DNA of 64,000 bases from Eublepharis macularius (lineage: Eukaryota; Chordata; Lepidosauria; Squamata; Eublepharidae): the NCBI RefSeq assembly GCF_028583425.1, contig NC_072801.1, forward strand, positions 62,697,766 to 62,761,765, given 5' to 3'. The translations under genes were made by a program, and so were the position numbers. This document shows, in pieces, positions 1 to 9,827 of this stretch. The notes below the pieces were generated by a model. It did no database searches. It was not told where the DNA came from and saw only the letters and a program-made list of their open reading frames with translations. Position 1 is the first letter of the stretch. Each line of letters opens with the position of its first letter.

Positions 1-99
1 AGCTAGAGAAGAGGTTTAAGGATATTTTCCAAATGTCACTTGGCTAGAATAAGTATCTTCTTACTCAGCCCCAAACATCATCACCTCTGTCCCTTAAGC

Positions 100-226
100 T
101 TAAATTTGTCTCTTCTTGTCCATTGTAGATCTCAGACATTTTTTCACCAGGTCACTGCCAGGCCTTGATCTCATAAAAAGGAGCAATAAAACTGGGTGCC
201 CACAACATTCTGATGATACTACCCAG
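100..226 (-). CDS. possible terminal exon of a short-chain dehydrogenase gene
   Basis: A minus-strand open frame ends here with residues reading DLVKKCLRSTMDKKRQI and a stop. The tail faintly resembles the C-terminus of 3-ketodihydrosphingosine reductase (a cluster of V-K/R-K/R-C followed by a basic end). It would fit as the last exon of the minus-strand SDR gene whose exons are at 36385-37294, which would place the whole Harbinger in one of its introns. No clear splice acceptor was found and the intermediate exons were not located, so this is a weak call. Confidence 0.15.
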
Positions 227-419
227 ATGACCTCCTTCAGTGGTTTCATGTAGATGAAAAAAGGTGTGGGAGGCGAGAGTGAATCTTGAGGCCCACAGGA
301 GGACAATCCCAATAGAGAGGAACAGGAATTTCCTGGAACATTTCTTTCATCAGTTCGGAGCCAGGCCACCACAGAGCAGGGTCTCCAGATACAAAATCAT
401 GGAGATGGACCAGGATATT

Positions 420-1030
420 TATCTTATTTACTTCATTTGTAGCCTACCTTTCTCTCTTGCTGAGACTCAAAGAGGATCATGTAATTAAAAACCATGCAAC
501 AAGAACAATATAAATAATGTAACAAAAAGCAATCTACAGGAAATAAAAAATGTATTACAAATTAGAGAAAGTGCTAGGGGAAAAACTGTATAAGACATAC
601 AATATACTGGTATTACAAAACTGGAGAGCAATGCAACGAAAATAGTATGATTATAAGAAGCAATACAATGAAAATTTCCTAAATTTTCAAGGCAAAAACT
701 ACAAGCCTGTTCCTTTTATAAAAATGTCCTCTTGAACAATTCAGTTTTGCACATTCTGCCTTATCAGCACAGGATTGCCAGCCTCGAGTGTGGCCTGGAG
801 TTCTCCCAGAATTACAACTGATCTCTAGCCTACAGAGATCAGTGCCCCTGGAGCTTTAAAGGGTAGACTGTATAGTATACCACAGATTCTAGGTGAAATC
901 CCTCCCCAAATTCCCCTCTCCACAGGCACTAACTCCCAAATCTCCAGAAATTTTCTAGGATGGAGTTGGCAACCCTATATTATAGATGTATGGGAGCTTT
1001 CCTGACCTCCTCAGCCAGAGTATCCTATCA
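420..1030 (-). repeat. LINE 3' fragment (CR1-like), antisense, split by a younger repeat
   Basis: The text reads as the reverse complement of a LINE 3' end of the type also seen at 61545-61910: both contain the stretch around cagttttgca and the later gctttcctgacctcctcag. The two halves are separated here by the short element at 771-976, so the LINE is the older layer. There is no coding frame left. Family assignment is from memory of reptile CR1-type tails. Confidence 0.5.
771..976. mobile_element. short non-autonomous repeat with AGGGTTGCCA-type ends
   Basis: The left end reads aggattgcca and the right end ttggcaaccct, an imperfect inverted pair. The body matches the copy at 63154-63365: both carry phrases such as gatctctagcc/tacagagatc and the gaaatccctccc segment in one orientation or the other. 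It interrupts a LINE fragment. A hAT-type DNA transposon is plausible but no clean target duplication was seen. Confidence 0.4.
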
Positions 1031-1106
1031 GGGCCATAACAGGCAACCCTGGGTACCAGCAATTGTTGATGGTATCATGGTGAAAAGCAGCGGACAGGTC
1101 TAGGAC

Positions 1107-1320
1107 AGAGAGCCAGGGTGATTGTTAGAATGCAGGTCTAGGATCTGGGAGAGTTAAGTTTGAACCCCCATTCTACCTTGGAAGCTTGCTGGGCTAGTCA
1201 CACTCTCAGCCCAACCTACTTTACAGGGTTGTTGTTGTGAAGATAAAATGGAGGAGGGGAGAATGAAGTTGTAAGCAGCTTTGGGTTTCTATTGGGGAGA
1301 AAAGCAGTATATGAACATCA
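1107..1320 (+). repeat. tRNA-derived SINE copy (plus orientation)
   Basis: The segment has a B-box-like tttgaaccccc, a middle part reading gcccaacctactttacaggg followed by ttgttgttgtgaagataaaatgg, and a tail reading ggggagaaaagcag. The same order occurs at 46125-46300 and 59140-59295 and in reverse at 43560, 50055, 51715 and 52110. It is an old, diverged copy. Confidence 0.55.
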
Positions 1321-1729
1321 AAACAGGCAGACAGTAACAGCATTGCATTTCATGCCCTCAAGCTCAAAGTCTCTGAGCATCAGTCTTGGGCAAAGGTTGT
1401 CAAATTATTGCAAATGCCCCCAAGCAGAACTGTCAAGATGAACAAGAGTCAAATGAGAATGGAACAGCACCAAGCCCTACAAGCTCCCTCTCTGATCCAT
1501 ATCCCATCCTCCATGTTTGCATCATTTTTGTCTACTGCTGCTAAGCTATATGTTTCTGTGGATGAGCACATGCGAAGGAGAAGGGTGTGTGTGTGCGCGC
1601 AGCTCCCATACATGTAATGGTTGTGTAAAAAAGAGAAGTCTGTCATGTGCAACTTCTTGCACAGAGGAGGATAAAAAAAGCTGCCCCTGACCAAATTCCC
1701 TCATCCATGCATCTATTCAAAGAATATAA

Positions 1730-2264
1730 CGGGGGTGGCCAAACTTGCTTGATGTAAGAGCCACATAGAATAAACGTCAGATGTTTGAGAGCCGAAAGAC
1801 ATGATGCATTGAAGTGACTTCAGATGAGGAGGTGGGTTTGGGGGAGTGTCCTGAAAGTGACATCACAGAAAGGGGTGGGGGTTTTGTGCAATATGCTGGA
1901 AATGACATCATTGGAAGGGGTGGCGCTTGGGGGAGAGCCATTACCTGACCTTTGACTTGGAAGTGACATCACAAAAGTGTCGTCACATCCTTGCTAGGCT
2001 TCACCCCCAAAGTCCCCAGATATTTTCTGAGTCAGACCTGGCAACCTCAACATTTTTACTGAAAATATGAAAGACATGGAAAGAAGGAAGGAAGGAAAAA
2101 AGGAAAAGGGAGGAAAGACATGGAAAGAAAGGAGGAAAGGGAGGGAAATAAACTAGACTATAATCAAATGTATGGCCACAGTGATACTCAGAGACCTCCG
2201 GGAGCCACACAATATGACTAGAAGAGCCACATGTGGCTCCCGAGCTGCAGTTTGGCCACCCCTG
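1730..2264. mobile_element. hAT-type non-autonomous DNA transposon
   Basis: The ends are imperfect inverted repeats: the left reads cgggggtggccaaac and the right gtttggccacccctg. The element is flanked by an 8-bp direct repeat, gaatataa, at 1722-1729 and 2265-2272, the target size expected for hAT elements. The inside contains the phrase gagccacat near both ends and a purine-rich ggaaagaagg tract near 2075-2145. There is no transposase frame, so it must have been mobilised in trans. Confidence 0.8.
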
Positions 2265-2273
2265 GAATATAAC

Positions 2274-2515
2274 AACAACATTCGATTTATATACTGCCTT
2301 TCATGACAACTTAATGCCCACTCAGAGTGGTTTACAAAGTATGTCGTTGTCATTATCCCCACTACAAACACCCTGTGAGGTGGGTGGGGCTGAGAGAGCT
2401 CCAGAGAGCCGTGATTAGCCCAAGGTCACCCAGCTGGATTCAAGTGGAGGAGTGGGGAATCAAATCCGGCTCTCCAGATTAGAGTCCTGCACTCTTAACC
2501 ACTACACCAAACATT
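2274..2515 (-). repeat. SINE copy, antisense
   Basis: The plus strand reads as a reverse-complemented tRNA-type SINE: a tail equivalent (gatttatatactgccttt) first, then ccctgtgaggtgggtggggc, then the promoter end near cactcttaaccactacacca. The same subfamily recurs at 42380-42605 and 46970-47190, also antisense. Confidence 0.55.
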
Positions 2516-2639
2516 ACGAAGTCTTGTTTATTTTAAGTTGTGATTTTATTCATTATAGTTTATAGTGAATCCAGACGTGAATATGCTAAATAATGCTTGG
2601 ATCTTTGTCGTAAGAAGTTCATCCTATATGAACTGCTGT

Positions 2640-2880
2640 ACCACAGTTGTTAAGAGGTTGGGTTGTGAGTCAGCACTCTGGCGGTTCAAATCCCACAACT
2701 GCCATGAGCTCAGCAGGTAGCCTTGGGTAGGTGACTCCTGTCAGCCCCAGCTCCTGAGCTGTATCGTAGGGAAAATTACAACAGTGACTTTGTTCACTGC
2801 TCTAAGTAGGGCATGAATCTGTTTAGAAGAACGGCATGTAAGTGCAGCTATTATTGTTATCATCATCATCGTTGTTGTTA
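2640..2880 (+). repeat. tRNA-derived SINE copy, plus orientation
   Basis: A B-box-like ggttcaaatccc lies near 2683, and the body continues with gccttgggtaggtgactcct and ends in gcatgtaagtgcagctatta. The copy at 50360-50565 has the same layout. The call rests on this shared order and the tRNA-like promoter. Confidence 0.55.
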
Positions 2881-3329
2881 TTTTCCAAGTATGAGAATTT
2901 TTTTTTAATATAGTTGTTTTAAATTTTTGGTGTTAATGTTTTTTTACTTATTTTTTGTGTTTCAATTTCATTATCTCCCTGGCTCTTGTGATGTTTTATG
3001 TTGATCTCATGTGAGTGAGATATAGTTATGCTAATCTTGTTTATACTGTCAGCCATTGATGAAAACATTGCACTGAAACACATTTGAAATTGTGTTTGTT
3101 CTTATTGTATGTGTACAACTACATTTGGTTCTTAAAGTGTTACATAAAAGTATTGTGGTTATGTTTTGTGCACTCTTTTGGACCCATTTTTATTGCATAT
3201 TGCACCACACAGTGCTTTTTATTTCCAGTTTTCTCAAAGGTTTACCCTATCTTTTTTGTTTGGGTTATTTTCCCCTGGTTTTTGCAGAGGTGTTACAGAG
3301 CTTTTACCAGTCCCATTTCTTCATGAGAA
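2881..3329. other. AT-rich stretch with no recognisable gene
   Basis: T-rich intergenic sequence. The three overlapping plus-strand open frames here are low-complexity (Phe, Leu, Tyr, Cys) and show no domain, so they are treated as chance. Confidence 0.5.
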
Positions 3330-3960
3330 TTATTTTTTAATTAAAAACATTGACATCCTGCCCCTCTGCAAGATTGCAAGATACAGTTTACAACACAATG
3401 AAAAACAGCCAAAAAAAATCATTAAAATTAGAATCCATCAACCATACAGCAGTAACACAACATACCATAAACTAAAAATGTGCCATCCTAAGAACACATT
3501 CCTAGTAGTAAGCCCCACTGAGTAGCCAGACCTTAAGATTGCTTTCTAAAACCATCAAAAAATAAAACACCTCAGATTAAAAGAATAAGGTCCTAAATAT
3601 CGTACAATTAATTTTAAAATGAGGCGAAAAATCTCAGCTTGAAAGATGCATAGCAACATAGCTTAAAATCAGTTCTAAACGGAAAAATAATGTAATCTTG
3701 GTGCCAGGCAAGGCTCTGCAAGGGGAGGGGGGGACGTTCCAAAGTACAGGTACCACTACTGAAAAGACCCTGTTTGAGAGTGCAGACTCCCTGTTTGTGT
3801 GCACTCCCTCCCAATGTGGCAGCTTCCAAGCAATGCAGGCACATCTTTGGGGGAGAGGGAAAAACCATGCCCCCCCCTTTAGGGTCCCAGACAGAGTGGA
3901 ACACATTCATTGCATAATGGGAGTGGTTGCAGAGGGGACTTGTAGCAATTTCCTTTCCCC
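3330..3960 (-). repeat. LINE 3' fragment (L2/CR1-like), antisense
   Basis: The text resembles the reverse complement of an L2/CR1-type 3' end, including accactactgaaaagaccct near 3749 and a preceding AT-rich tail with taaaattagaatcc. It parallels the better preserved minus-strand L2 at 37390-39080. No frame is preserved. Confidence 0.4.
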
Positions 3961-4209
3961 TTTCAGCCATGGCAGGTATCCTGTACTGCCAGGGGTTGAT
4001 GCTTTCCCCGGCACCAGGTGTACTTTCTGCTCAGGCGACTTGCCATGATCCGCCCCCCTTTTGCCAGCCATGCCAGGTGTCCTGCATTGGAGACATACAA
4101 AGGGAAACTGGGGGGGGGGGCGCTTCTAGAAAGCATTGGTTTAAAGATGTGTTCCTTGCTCTTGGCTAAACTTCTTGCCTCCACCCCTCCTTGCCACACT
4201 TCATGCCCC
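3961..4209. other. no gene seen; C-rich sequence with short internal similarity
   Basis: Two related phrases (gccatggcaggtatcctgta near 3966 and gccatgccaggtgtcctgca near 4066) suggest an old internal duplication of about 100 bp. Nothing else was recognised. Confidence 0.35.
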
Positions 4210-4260
4210 AATCATGCATAAAACCTAATAGAACCTAATCATGCATAAAACCTAATAGAA
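4210..4260. repeat. two copies of a 27-bp unit at the Penelope junction
   Basis: The unit tcatgcataaaacctaatag plus a few bases occurs twice in direct repeat immediately before the inverted Penelope fragment. It may be a local duplication made during insertion. Confidence 0.6.
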
Positions 4261-4490
4261 TATGGTCTTTCTCCAATTGGGCCATATAGAGGTTAGCAAT
4301 GCTAGGGGCGGCGGCACAGCCCATAGCCACCCCTTTGACCTGATAGTAATAGTCCCCATTGAATTTAAAGTAGTTACGTTCCAATATAGTATCAAGGATA
4401 TTAAGGAGGAAGGGAGTAGATGGACATTGTGATCTCCTAGTTAATAAGGCTGATTGCACCACCATCCTCGCTCCCTCATGGGGAATCGAA
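4256..4490 (-). mobile_element. inverted fragment of the Penelope-like RT gene
   Basis: Read on the minus strand, this segment encodes the RT core with residues such as YTSIPHEGARMVV and VAMGCAA, and matches the sense-strand copy at about 5752-5989 almost base for base. One visible difference is AAP here against ADP in the sense copy. It abuts the 5' end of the plus-strand element directly, giving a head-to-head arrangement. Penelope-like elements are known for partial tandem and inverted copies. The near-identity suggests it was made at or close to the time of insertion. Confidence 0.85.
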
Positions 4491-4924
4491 GTATAAAAAC
4501 ATCTAATGCAGAAGCAGATAAGATCACTGTAGAGATTACTAAAGTGGAGGAACAATTGAAGGCTAAACAGACTATAGAGGAGTTTGAGGCAAGGAAGGCA
4601 GAATTAGATCGCACCATCACTGAAAGCAGAGAGAAACTGAAGGAACTAAAGGTTAAGAAATTTGAGCGAGACAGAAGGGATTACACGACAGGCAGAATAT
4701 ACACATGGAGGGAGGAAGTCAATGTTAAACCTCGCAAGAGGGTCACTTGGGCCAAAAATCTTCAATCAGGTTCTGAGACAACAGAGCCCTCAGAAATTGA
4801 CAGTTCTGGAGATGAGGGCACCAGCACCAGAAGCCTGAGAAATCGTAGTGTGTCCTATCCATCTAGGGGCAATTTTTTAGGGAGGCCTCAGTGTCCCAGG
4901 AGGCAATACAAACCGAGGATTTAG
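4490..4924 (+). CDS. Penelope-like element, upstream N-terminal/coiled-coil frame (5' truncated)
   Basis: This frame enters from the inverted segment and runs as a charged, helical sequence (repeated KAELDRTITESREKLKELK-like residues) followed by a basic and Ser-rich part. It overlaps the start of the RT frame by 34 bp in another frame. In related elements a similar charged N-terminal region precedes the RT. Here it may be a separate overlapping ORF or the front of one protein split by a frameshift; sequence alone cannot decide. The true 5' end is missing because the element is truncated at the inversion point. Confidence 0.55.
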   Translation, partial: SIKTSNAEADKITVEITKVEEQLKAKQTIEEFEARKAELDRTITESREKLKELKVKKFERDRRDYTTGRIYTWREEVNVKPRKRVTWAKNLQSGSETTEPSEIDSSGDEGTSTRSLRNRSVSYPSRGNFLGRPQCPRRQYKPRI

Positions 4925-7125
4925 TCTTTAATCTTTCCTCTCGAACCCTTACATCTACAGAGAGAGCGGTGTTAAATAAGGGGCTGGGTTTTGTGCCAAC
5001 ACCAAAATATGATGCCTTTAACACCCGATTGGACATTTATAAACTTATAAGACTTATAAAATTGAAAAGATTTTTTGGGAATACCCCTGAGGTTCTCCCT
5101 AGTAGAGGGGTTAGATCTAAATCTACCTTTTGTCCATCTATTTCAGACGCGTCTATTGATTGTTTTGAGAGGGTGGTATTATGTGATATTGACTTGCTGG
5201 AAAAAGAAAGCAGGTTCAGGACCAACAATTTGGACAGGTGTGAATGGGAAGCACTGAATTCACTCAGAATGGATAAGAATATTGTGATAAAGGCAGCTGA
5301 TAAGGGCGGGGGCATAGTTATACTGGATACCATTCACTATATCCAGGAGGCTAATAGACAGCTTTCTGTCTCCTCAGATTACAAGAAGATTGCTATTAAT
5401 CCCTTGCCCCATATCCAGAGAATAATTAAGATCGTTCTGGATGAGGGCTTAATGGACAACGAAATAGATAAAAAAACCCATGAGGGCTTGCAAAATAGGA
5501 GCCCACGCACCCCAGTACTTTATCTGCTGCCAAAGATACATAAAGCAGGCTTCCCACCCCCAGGGAGACCCATCATTTCAGGCTCCAATTCGATACTGGA
5601 ACCCCTGTCTAATTATCTAGATTACTTTCTCCAGTCTCTTGTGGTCCAAACCGAGGCTTACCTAAGAGATACCATGCACTTGATTTCCATGATAGAACCA
5701 TTGGTTATTTCCCGCTCAGCATATCTGATGACATTGGACGTAACTTCACTATATACTTCGATTCCCCATGAGGGAGCGAGGATGGTGGTGCAATCAGCCT
5801 TATTAACTAGGAGATCACAATGTCCATCTACTCCCTTCCTCCTTAATATCCTTGATACTATATTGGAACGTAACTACTTTAAATTCAATGGGGACTATTA
5901 CTATCAGGTCAAAGGGGTGGCTATGGGCTGTGCCGCCGACCCTAGCATTGCTAACCTCTATATGGCCCAATTGGAGAAAGACCATATTCTGAATAGGGAT
6001 TTTAATCCTTATAAGGATCATATTCTGTATTACCGGCGCTACATTGATGACATCATCACAATTGTGGATACACAAGATGTAGCTAAGAACTTTGGCCAGT
6101 GGATTAATACCATTAGTGAAGATATTAAGTTTACCTGGCAGGGGAGTGTGGATAATGTTAACTACTTGGACGTGACTATATATAGGATCAATGATCATAA
6201 ATTGGGTGTACATCCCTTTAAAAAGACTACAGACAGGTGTTCTTACCTTCATTATACTTCGTTCCATCCTAAACGACTGAGATTTAACATCCCTGTTAGC
6301 CAATTTTTAAGACTGAAAAGAAACTCCTCTAACCTGAGGGATTTTTGTGAGAGCAGCACTAAACTTGAGAATGCATTTATAAATAGAGGTTACCCTATGC
6401 TTGCAATTTCTGCAGCTAGAGAAAGAGCTGCTAGGACCTCACGGGACAAACTACTCATCCCTAGGACTAAAAGGGGTAACAAACAGATGACGTGGGCAAT
6501 TGAATATACAGCATTAGCCACTCCAATTTGCAAAATTGTTAGGAAACATTGGCATTTAATTAATAACATTGCGGGCTGTGAAGACAGCCCTGCCATTGGT
6601 TTTCGCCGCACTAGGTGCCTTAAAGAGATATTGACCACGTCGGAGTTCAAACAGGAGAGTGAGGTTACCAGTTTGAGTAGACTAGCTCCCTGGGGCCATC
6701 ACCAATGTGGGGATTGCAATATATGCTGCCTCATGGTTAAGTTTGAAGAAGTTGTAGAGGGTAGATTAGGCAAATCCAAAGGCTTCTCTACATGTAAAAC
6801 ACCATATGTAGTCTATGTGATTAGATGTAGCTGTCCTTCCATTTACGTGGGCAGCACCACACGCCCCCTCAAAATTAGAATTCAAGAACACATTTCGAGA
6901 ATTAGGAACAGGGTAGGTGAGGCGCCACTGGTACAACATTACACTGCATGTCAGCACAAATTTCATGAATCTAAGATCACGGTAGTGGATATGATCCAGG
7001 AACCTTACACTTTAGATAGCCCCAGAAAGCTGCTCCAATTAGAAACAAAGTGGATATTCAAACTAAAGAGTCTGGCACCATATGGACTCAACAATGAGAT
7101 TGATTATTCCTGTTTCTTAGGGTAA
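4891..7125 (+). CDS. Penelope-like reverse transcriptase with GIY-YIG endonuclease
   Basis: The protein has about 744 residues. The N-terminal part carries the typical VFNLSSRTLT...KGLGFVPTP entry of Penelope-like elements. RT signatures follow: KAADKGGGIVILD near residue 135, LLPKIHKAG near 210, GRPIISG, and the catalytic YIDD at about 384-387. A Cys-rich linker (CGDCNICC) lies near 610, then a GIY-YIG nuclease begins near 639 (VVYVIRC, IYVGSTTRPLKIRIQEH). Such proteins copy their own RNA by target-primed reverse transcription and are related to telomerase RT. The frame is uninterrupted. The start used is the first ATG; translation might really begin in the upstream overlapping frame. Confidence 0.9.
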   Translation: MSQEAIQTEDLVFNLSSRTLTSTERAVLNKGLGFVPTPKYDAFNTRLDIYKLIRLIKLKRFFGNTPEVLPSRGVRSKSTFCPSISDASIDCFERVVLCDIDLLEKESRFRTNNLDRCEWEALNSLRMDKNIVIKAADKGGGIVILDTIHYIQEANRQLSVSSDYKKIAINPLPHIQRIIKIVLDEGLMDNEIDKKTHEGLQNRSPRTPVLYLLPKIHKAGFPPPGRPIISGSNSILEPLSNYLDYFLQSLVVQTEAYLRDTMHLISMIEPLVISRSAYLMTLDVTSLYTSIPHEGARMVVQSALLTRRSQCPSTPFLLNILDTILERNYFKFNGDYYYQVKGVAMGCAADPSIANLYMAQLEKDHILNRDFNPYKDHILYYRRYIDDIITIVDTQDVAKNFGQWINTISEDIKFTWQGSVDNVNYLDVTIYRINDHKLGVHPFKKTTDRCSYLHYTSFHPKRLRFNIPVSQFLRLKRNSSNLRDFCESSTKLENAFINRGYPMLAISAARERAARTSRDKLLIPRTKRGNKQMTWAIEYTALATPICKIVRKHWHLINNIAGCEDSPAIGFRRTRCLKEILTTSEFKQESEVTSLSRLAPWGHHQCGDCNICCLMVKFEEVVEGRLGKSKGFSTCKTPYVVYVIRCSCPSIYVGSTTRPLKIRIQEHISRIRNRVGEAPLVQHYTACQHKFHESKITVVDMIQEPYTLDSPRKLLQLETKWIFKLKSLAPYGLNNEIDYSCFLG

Positions 7126-7340
7126 TAAGTCCTAGTGGTTAGATCAGTGTATTTTGCCTCTTTTCATTATGGCCATAGTACAGAGGGTGTTTAGCTATGC
7201 AAATTGATTCAATAATATGACTGTTTATTCTGTTTTTTAAGATAGTAAGTCCTAGTGGTTAGATTAGTGTTTTGCCTTTTCTCCTAATGGCTGTATCACA
7301 GAGAGTATCAAGTCATTCAAACTGAGCCCTTGTTGTATGT
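7113..7340 (+). repeat. tandem duplication in the Penelope 3' region
   Basis: The phrase agtcctagtggttaga, followed by a similar tttgcctctttt stretch, occurs twice about 119 bp apart, starting just at the RT stop codon. The second copy is diverged. Confidence 0.65.
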
Positions 7341-8047
7341 TTGTATTCTGATGCTTGTTGGATGATGGATGTAACTGTATCTTTAAGAGATGCTATGTCC
7401 TAAAGGGAATCAATTAGCTAGTCAGCTTTTGTATATATTGGAGTCCCCCTTTTGTTGTAATAAATGTCCGTTGCACTGAAATGGTGGTTCATGCCAGTAA
7501 TGAAAATATCATGTGGTGAGCTGTTCTAATTGAAGACCATTAGGAAGGTGTACAGTGAGTCATATATTTTTAATATGAGATGCAATTTCTGATTGTTTAT
7601 ATGTGATAATATATTTAATACACATTGACTTTATGTCCACAGTCCAATAACTGTGCCCAGGAAGAAGTTGTGTATACGAAACGGGAATGGTATAATATGC
7701 AAGCATAATCCCGTCGGCACATCAATATTTTCATTTGATTTGGATTGTGGTCACCCTCCTCTGTGGGACTGTCTGCCTACATTCCTAAGAAGGCTCTACT
7801 GCAGCTCTCACCCAGACGTTTCTTTATGAACATTACAAAAACACGGACAAACAACTGTTACCTTGTATAATTGTTACCTTGTATTTATTATAGATTGTAT
7901 TTATTATAGATTGTATTTATTGTTGACACTTTGCACTTTTGCACATTTTGCACCAATATATTGTTATAAAAATCCAAAAATTTTGACTGTATATTCCCGG
8001 TATTGTTTCTTGTAGCTTTTGACTATCCGGGGTTTCCCTGCTTTGTT

Positions 8048-8488
8048 TCAGACCATCTTTCCCAGCAACTCGAACTCCAAAGCAAAGCAAACCACAAGGA
8101 TGATTTCATCCACTGTAGAGCGGCCAACTCCAAACCACAGCTCCACTTCCCTAGAAGAGTTGGGGCTCGCCAGGGACCAAAGTGCAACGACAGCCCTCTT
8201 CTCTACAGGAATTGGTTCCCCCATGATGGTACTCTCCTGCTGGCGCTGACCTTTATGGGCTGAAACAATCTCCATAAATGTGGCACAGCTCAACCTGAAG
8301 TTTTCCCCATAATGCTCGTCATCCCATATTTGGATTATGAAGTTCTCCCACCAATCGTTGCTCCATGGGTACACCCAGTAATGGTGCGGTATGGGCTCCC
8401 CAGAGAGAAGATAAGTGCCCTTGCACTTGACTGACAGTGTGTGCCTTCTTTCCCTCATTTGCCAGAGACAAAGAGTCTCTCTACACAA
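8048..8488 (-). pseudogene. decayed Harbinger transposase N-terminal exon
   Basis: On the minus strand this reads residues such as YWVYPWSNDWW, PVEKRAVVALWSLA and FGVGRSTVDEI. They align with the first exon of the transposase at 11056-11646 (QWVFPRSLHWW, SVERRVAVAVWYLA, FGIGRSTVASS). This is the helix-turn-helix half of a HARBI1-like transposase. The catalytic half was not found on either side; the Penelope element ends next to it. It belongs to a different, older Harbinger family than the large element to the right. Confidence 0.75.
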
Positions 8489-8489
8489 G

Positions 8490-8935
8490 ACATCTTACAC
8501 GGGGATGCTCAAGAGACTGACTTTGTGTGGTCTTATATTCAAGTGTGCTCTGTCTCCTTAGCAGTGCACTTGTATCCTCAATGGGAGAACAAGTGTAAGA
8601 TCTTTCACTTGATCCTACTCGTGTAAGAGTCTCTCTACAAGAGACATCTTACATGACAATGTTCAAGTATAGGGAGATGCAATGCTAGCCGGGAAGCCTA
8701 GTTTAAAAACACAGAGCCAAAGGCTCTGTCAATTTCACCTCTCTACAGAGCCAGAAAAGATCACTCCTCAGAGAGTTTGTTCATTTCCTCTTAGTTCCCT
8801 GAAGGCCCTGTCAATTTCACCTCTCCTTCAGGGAGGCAAAAAGGAGACAAACAAAAACAAACCCTCTGAGGAGCCATCTTGCCACTCAGTAGAGAGGTGA
8901 ACTCGACAGAGCCTTTGGCTCATCTCTAAGATGTC
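8490..8935. repeat. fold-back repeat with 32-bp inverted ends
   Basis: The stretch around gagccaaaggctctgtcaat at 8712-8743 returns in reverse complement at about 8890-8921, with two mismatches. A second inverted pair lies inside (ctcagagagtttgtt and caaaccctctgagg), so the segment can fold into a long hairpin. Upstream, at 8470-8665, the phrase agtctctctacaagagacat occurs twice. No protein is encoded. Confidence 0.6.
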
Positions 8936-9374
8936 TTCTGTAGAGGGACTCCAAGCGAACACGCATTTTGGCAACTTTCGAGGCACAGCACAAGAACATG
9001 CAACAGCTGCAGTAGAACTTTGCTACAAAACTGCATGTCACCCTGGGATCCATGGTAGCCCACAAAGATCCACAGACTGAAAGGGAAAATGCAAATCAAA
9101 TATGAGATTCTCTCAAAATAAGAAACGTGAGAATGAGTGAACCATGGTGCCAACTGCCAAAATGTTTTTTAAAACCACATCACAACCAATCACATGTGGA
9201 GTTCATTTTTTAAAATGAGAGAAGAGTTCAGCTGAATCAGCCAATCATGGTTAACAAAGGGAGGAGTGGAGAGGGAGAAATCCAGGAACTAGAGCAATCC
9301 GGCATTCCAGTGATGCAACGATTCAGTGCATGCGCAAAAAGAAGAAGAAGAAAGGGCTGGTGCTGTGACACCAC
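8936..9374. other. no gene seen
   Basis: Unique-looking sequence between the fold-back repeat and the hAT-type element. It may be leftover sequence of the older Harbinger copy, but no end was found. Confidence 0.4.
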
Positions 9375-9819
9375 CAGGGCTCATTTCGAGGGGGAACGCG
9401 CCGGAACGCAGTTCCAGCAGTTCCCCGAAGAGGTCACATGTCAGGTGGCCCCACCCACCTGACTCTCGGCCATTTTGGGCCCATTTTGGCCTGGATTAGG
9501 GCCGAAACAGCCCGGATCGGGCCTCTGACGGGTGCTGGATCACTCTCCTGCTCAGCAGTGGCTCGATCCTGACCATTTGGTCCCCTTTTGGCCATTTTCA
9601 GCCCCTTTTTGGCCATTTTGGGCCCAATCGTGGCCCTGAATGGCCAGGATTGGGTCCAAAATAGCCAGGATAGGTGGACAGGGGGTGTGGCATATGCAAA
9701 TCAGTTATACTAATGACACACTTCTGGCGTTGTCAAGGGATGTGGCATATGCTAATGAGTTGTGCTAGTGAGTTGTACTAATGAGTTCCTCCAGCTCTTT
9801 TTCTACGAAATGACCCCTG
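9375..9819. mobile_element. hAT-type non-autonomous element with ggccatttt repeats
   Basis: The left end cagggctcatttcg and right end cgaaatgacccctg are inverted repeats with one mismatch. The flanks are gacaccac (9367-9374) and gacaacac (9820-9827), an 8-bp duplication with one difference. The inside is rich in ggccatttt/gggccc phrases and ends with gcatatgctaatgagttgt-like units. There is no open frame of note. Confidence 0.75.
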
Positions 9820-9827
9820 GACAACAC

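Larger units (their letters stand above)
4490..7990 (+). mobile_element. Penelope-like retroelement, nearly full length
   Basis: The element comprises the charged upstream frame, an open 744-codon RT plus GIY-YIG frame, and about 860 bp of 3' sequence with a tandem duplication near 7124-7340. The 3' boundary, near the tgcaccaatatattgttat motif at about 7950-7970, is estimated: beyond about 7990 the sequence changes to a decayed Harbinger fragment. The zinc-finger-like CGDCNICC in the linker suggests a Neptune-like lineage. The open frame suggests fairly recent activity. Confidence 0.75.

Noticed and set aside
3698-4048. Overlapping open frames of about 116-118 codons on both strands
   Set aside because: Both strands are open over the same LINE-derived C-rich sequence, with no motif.
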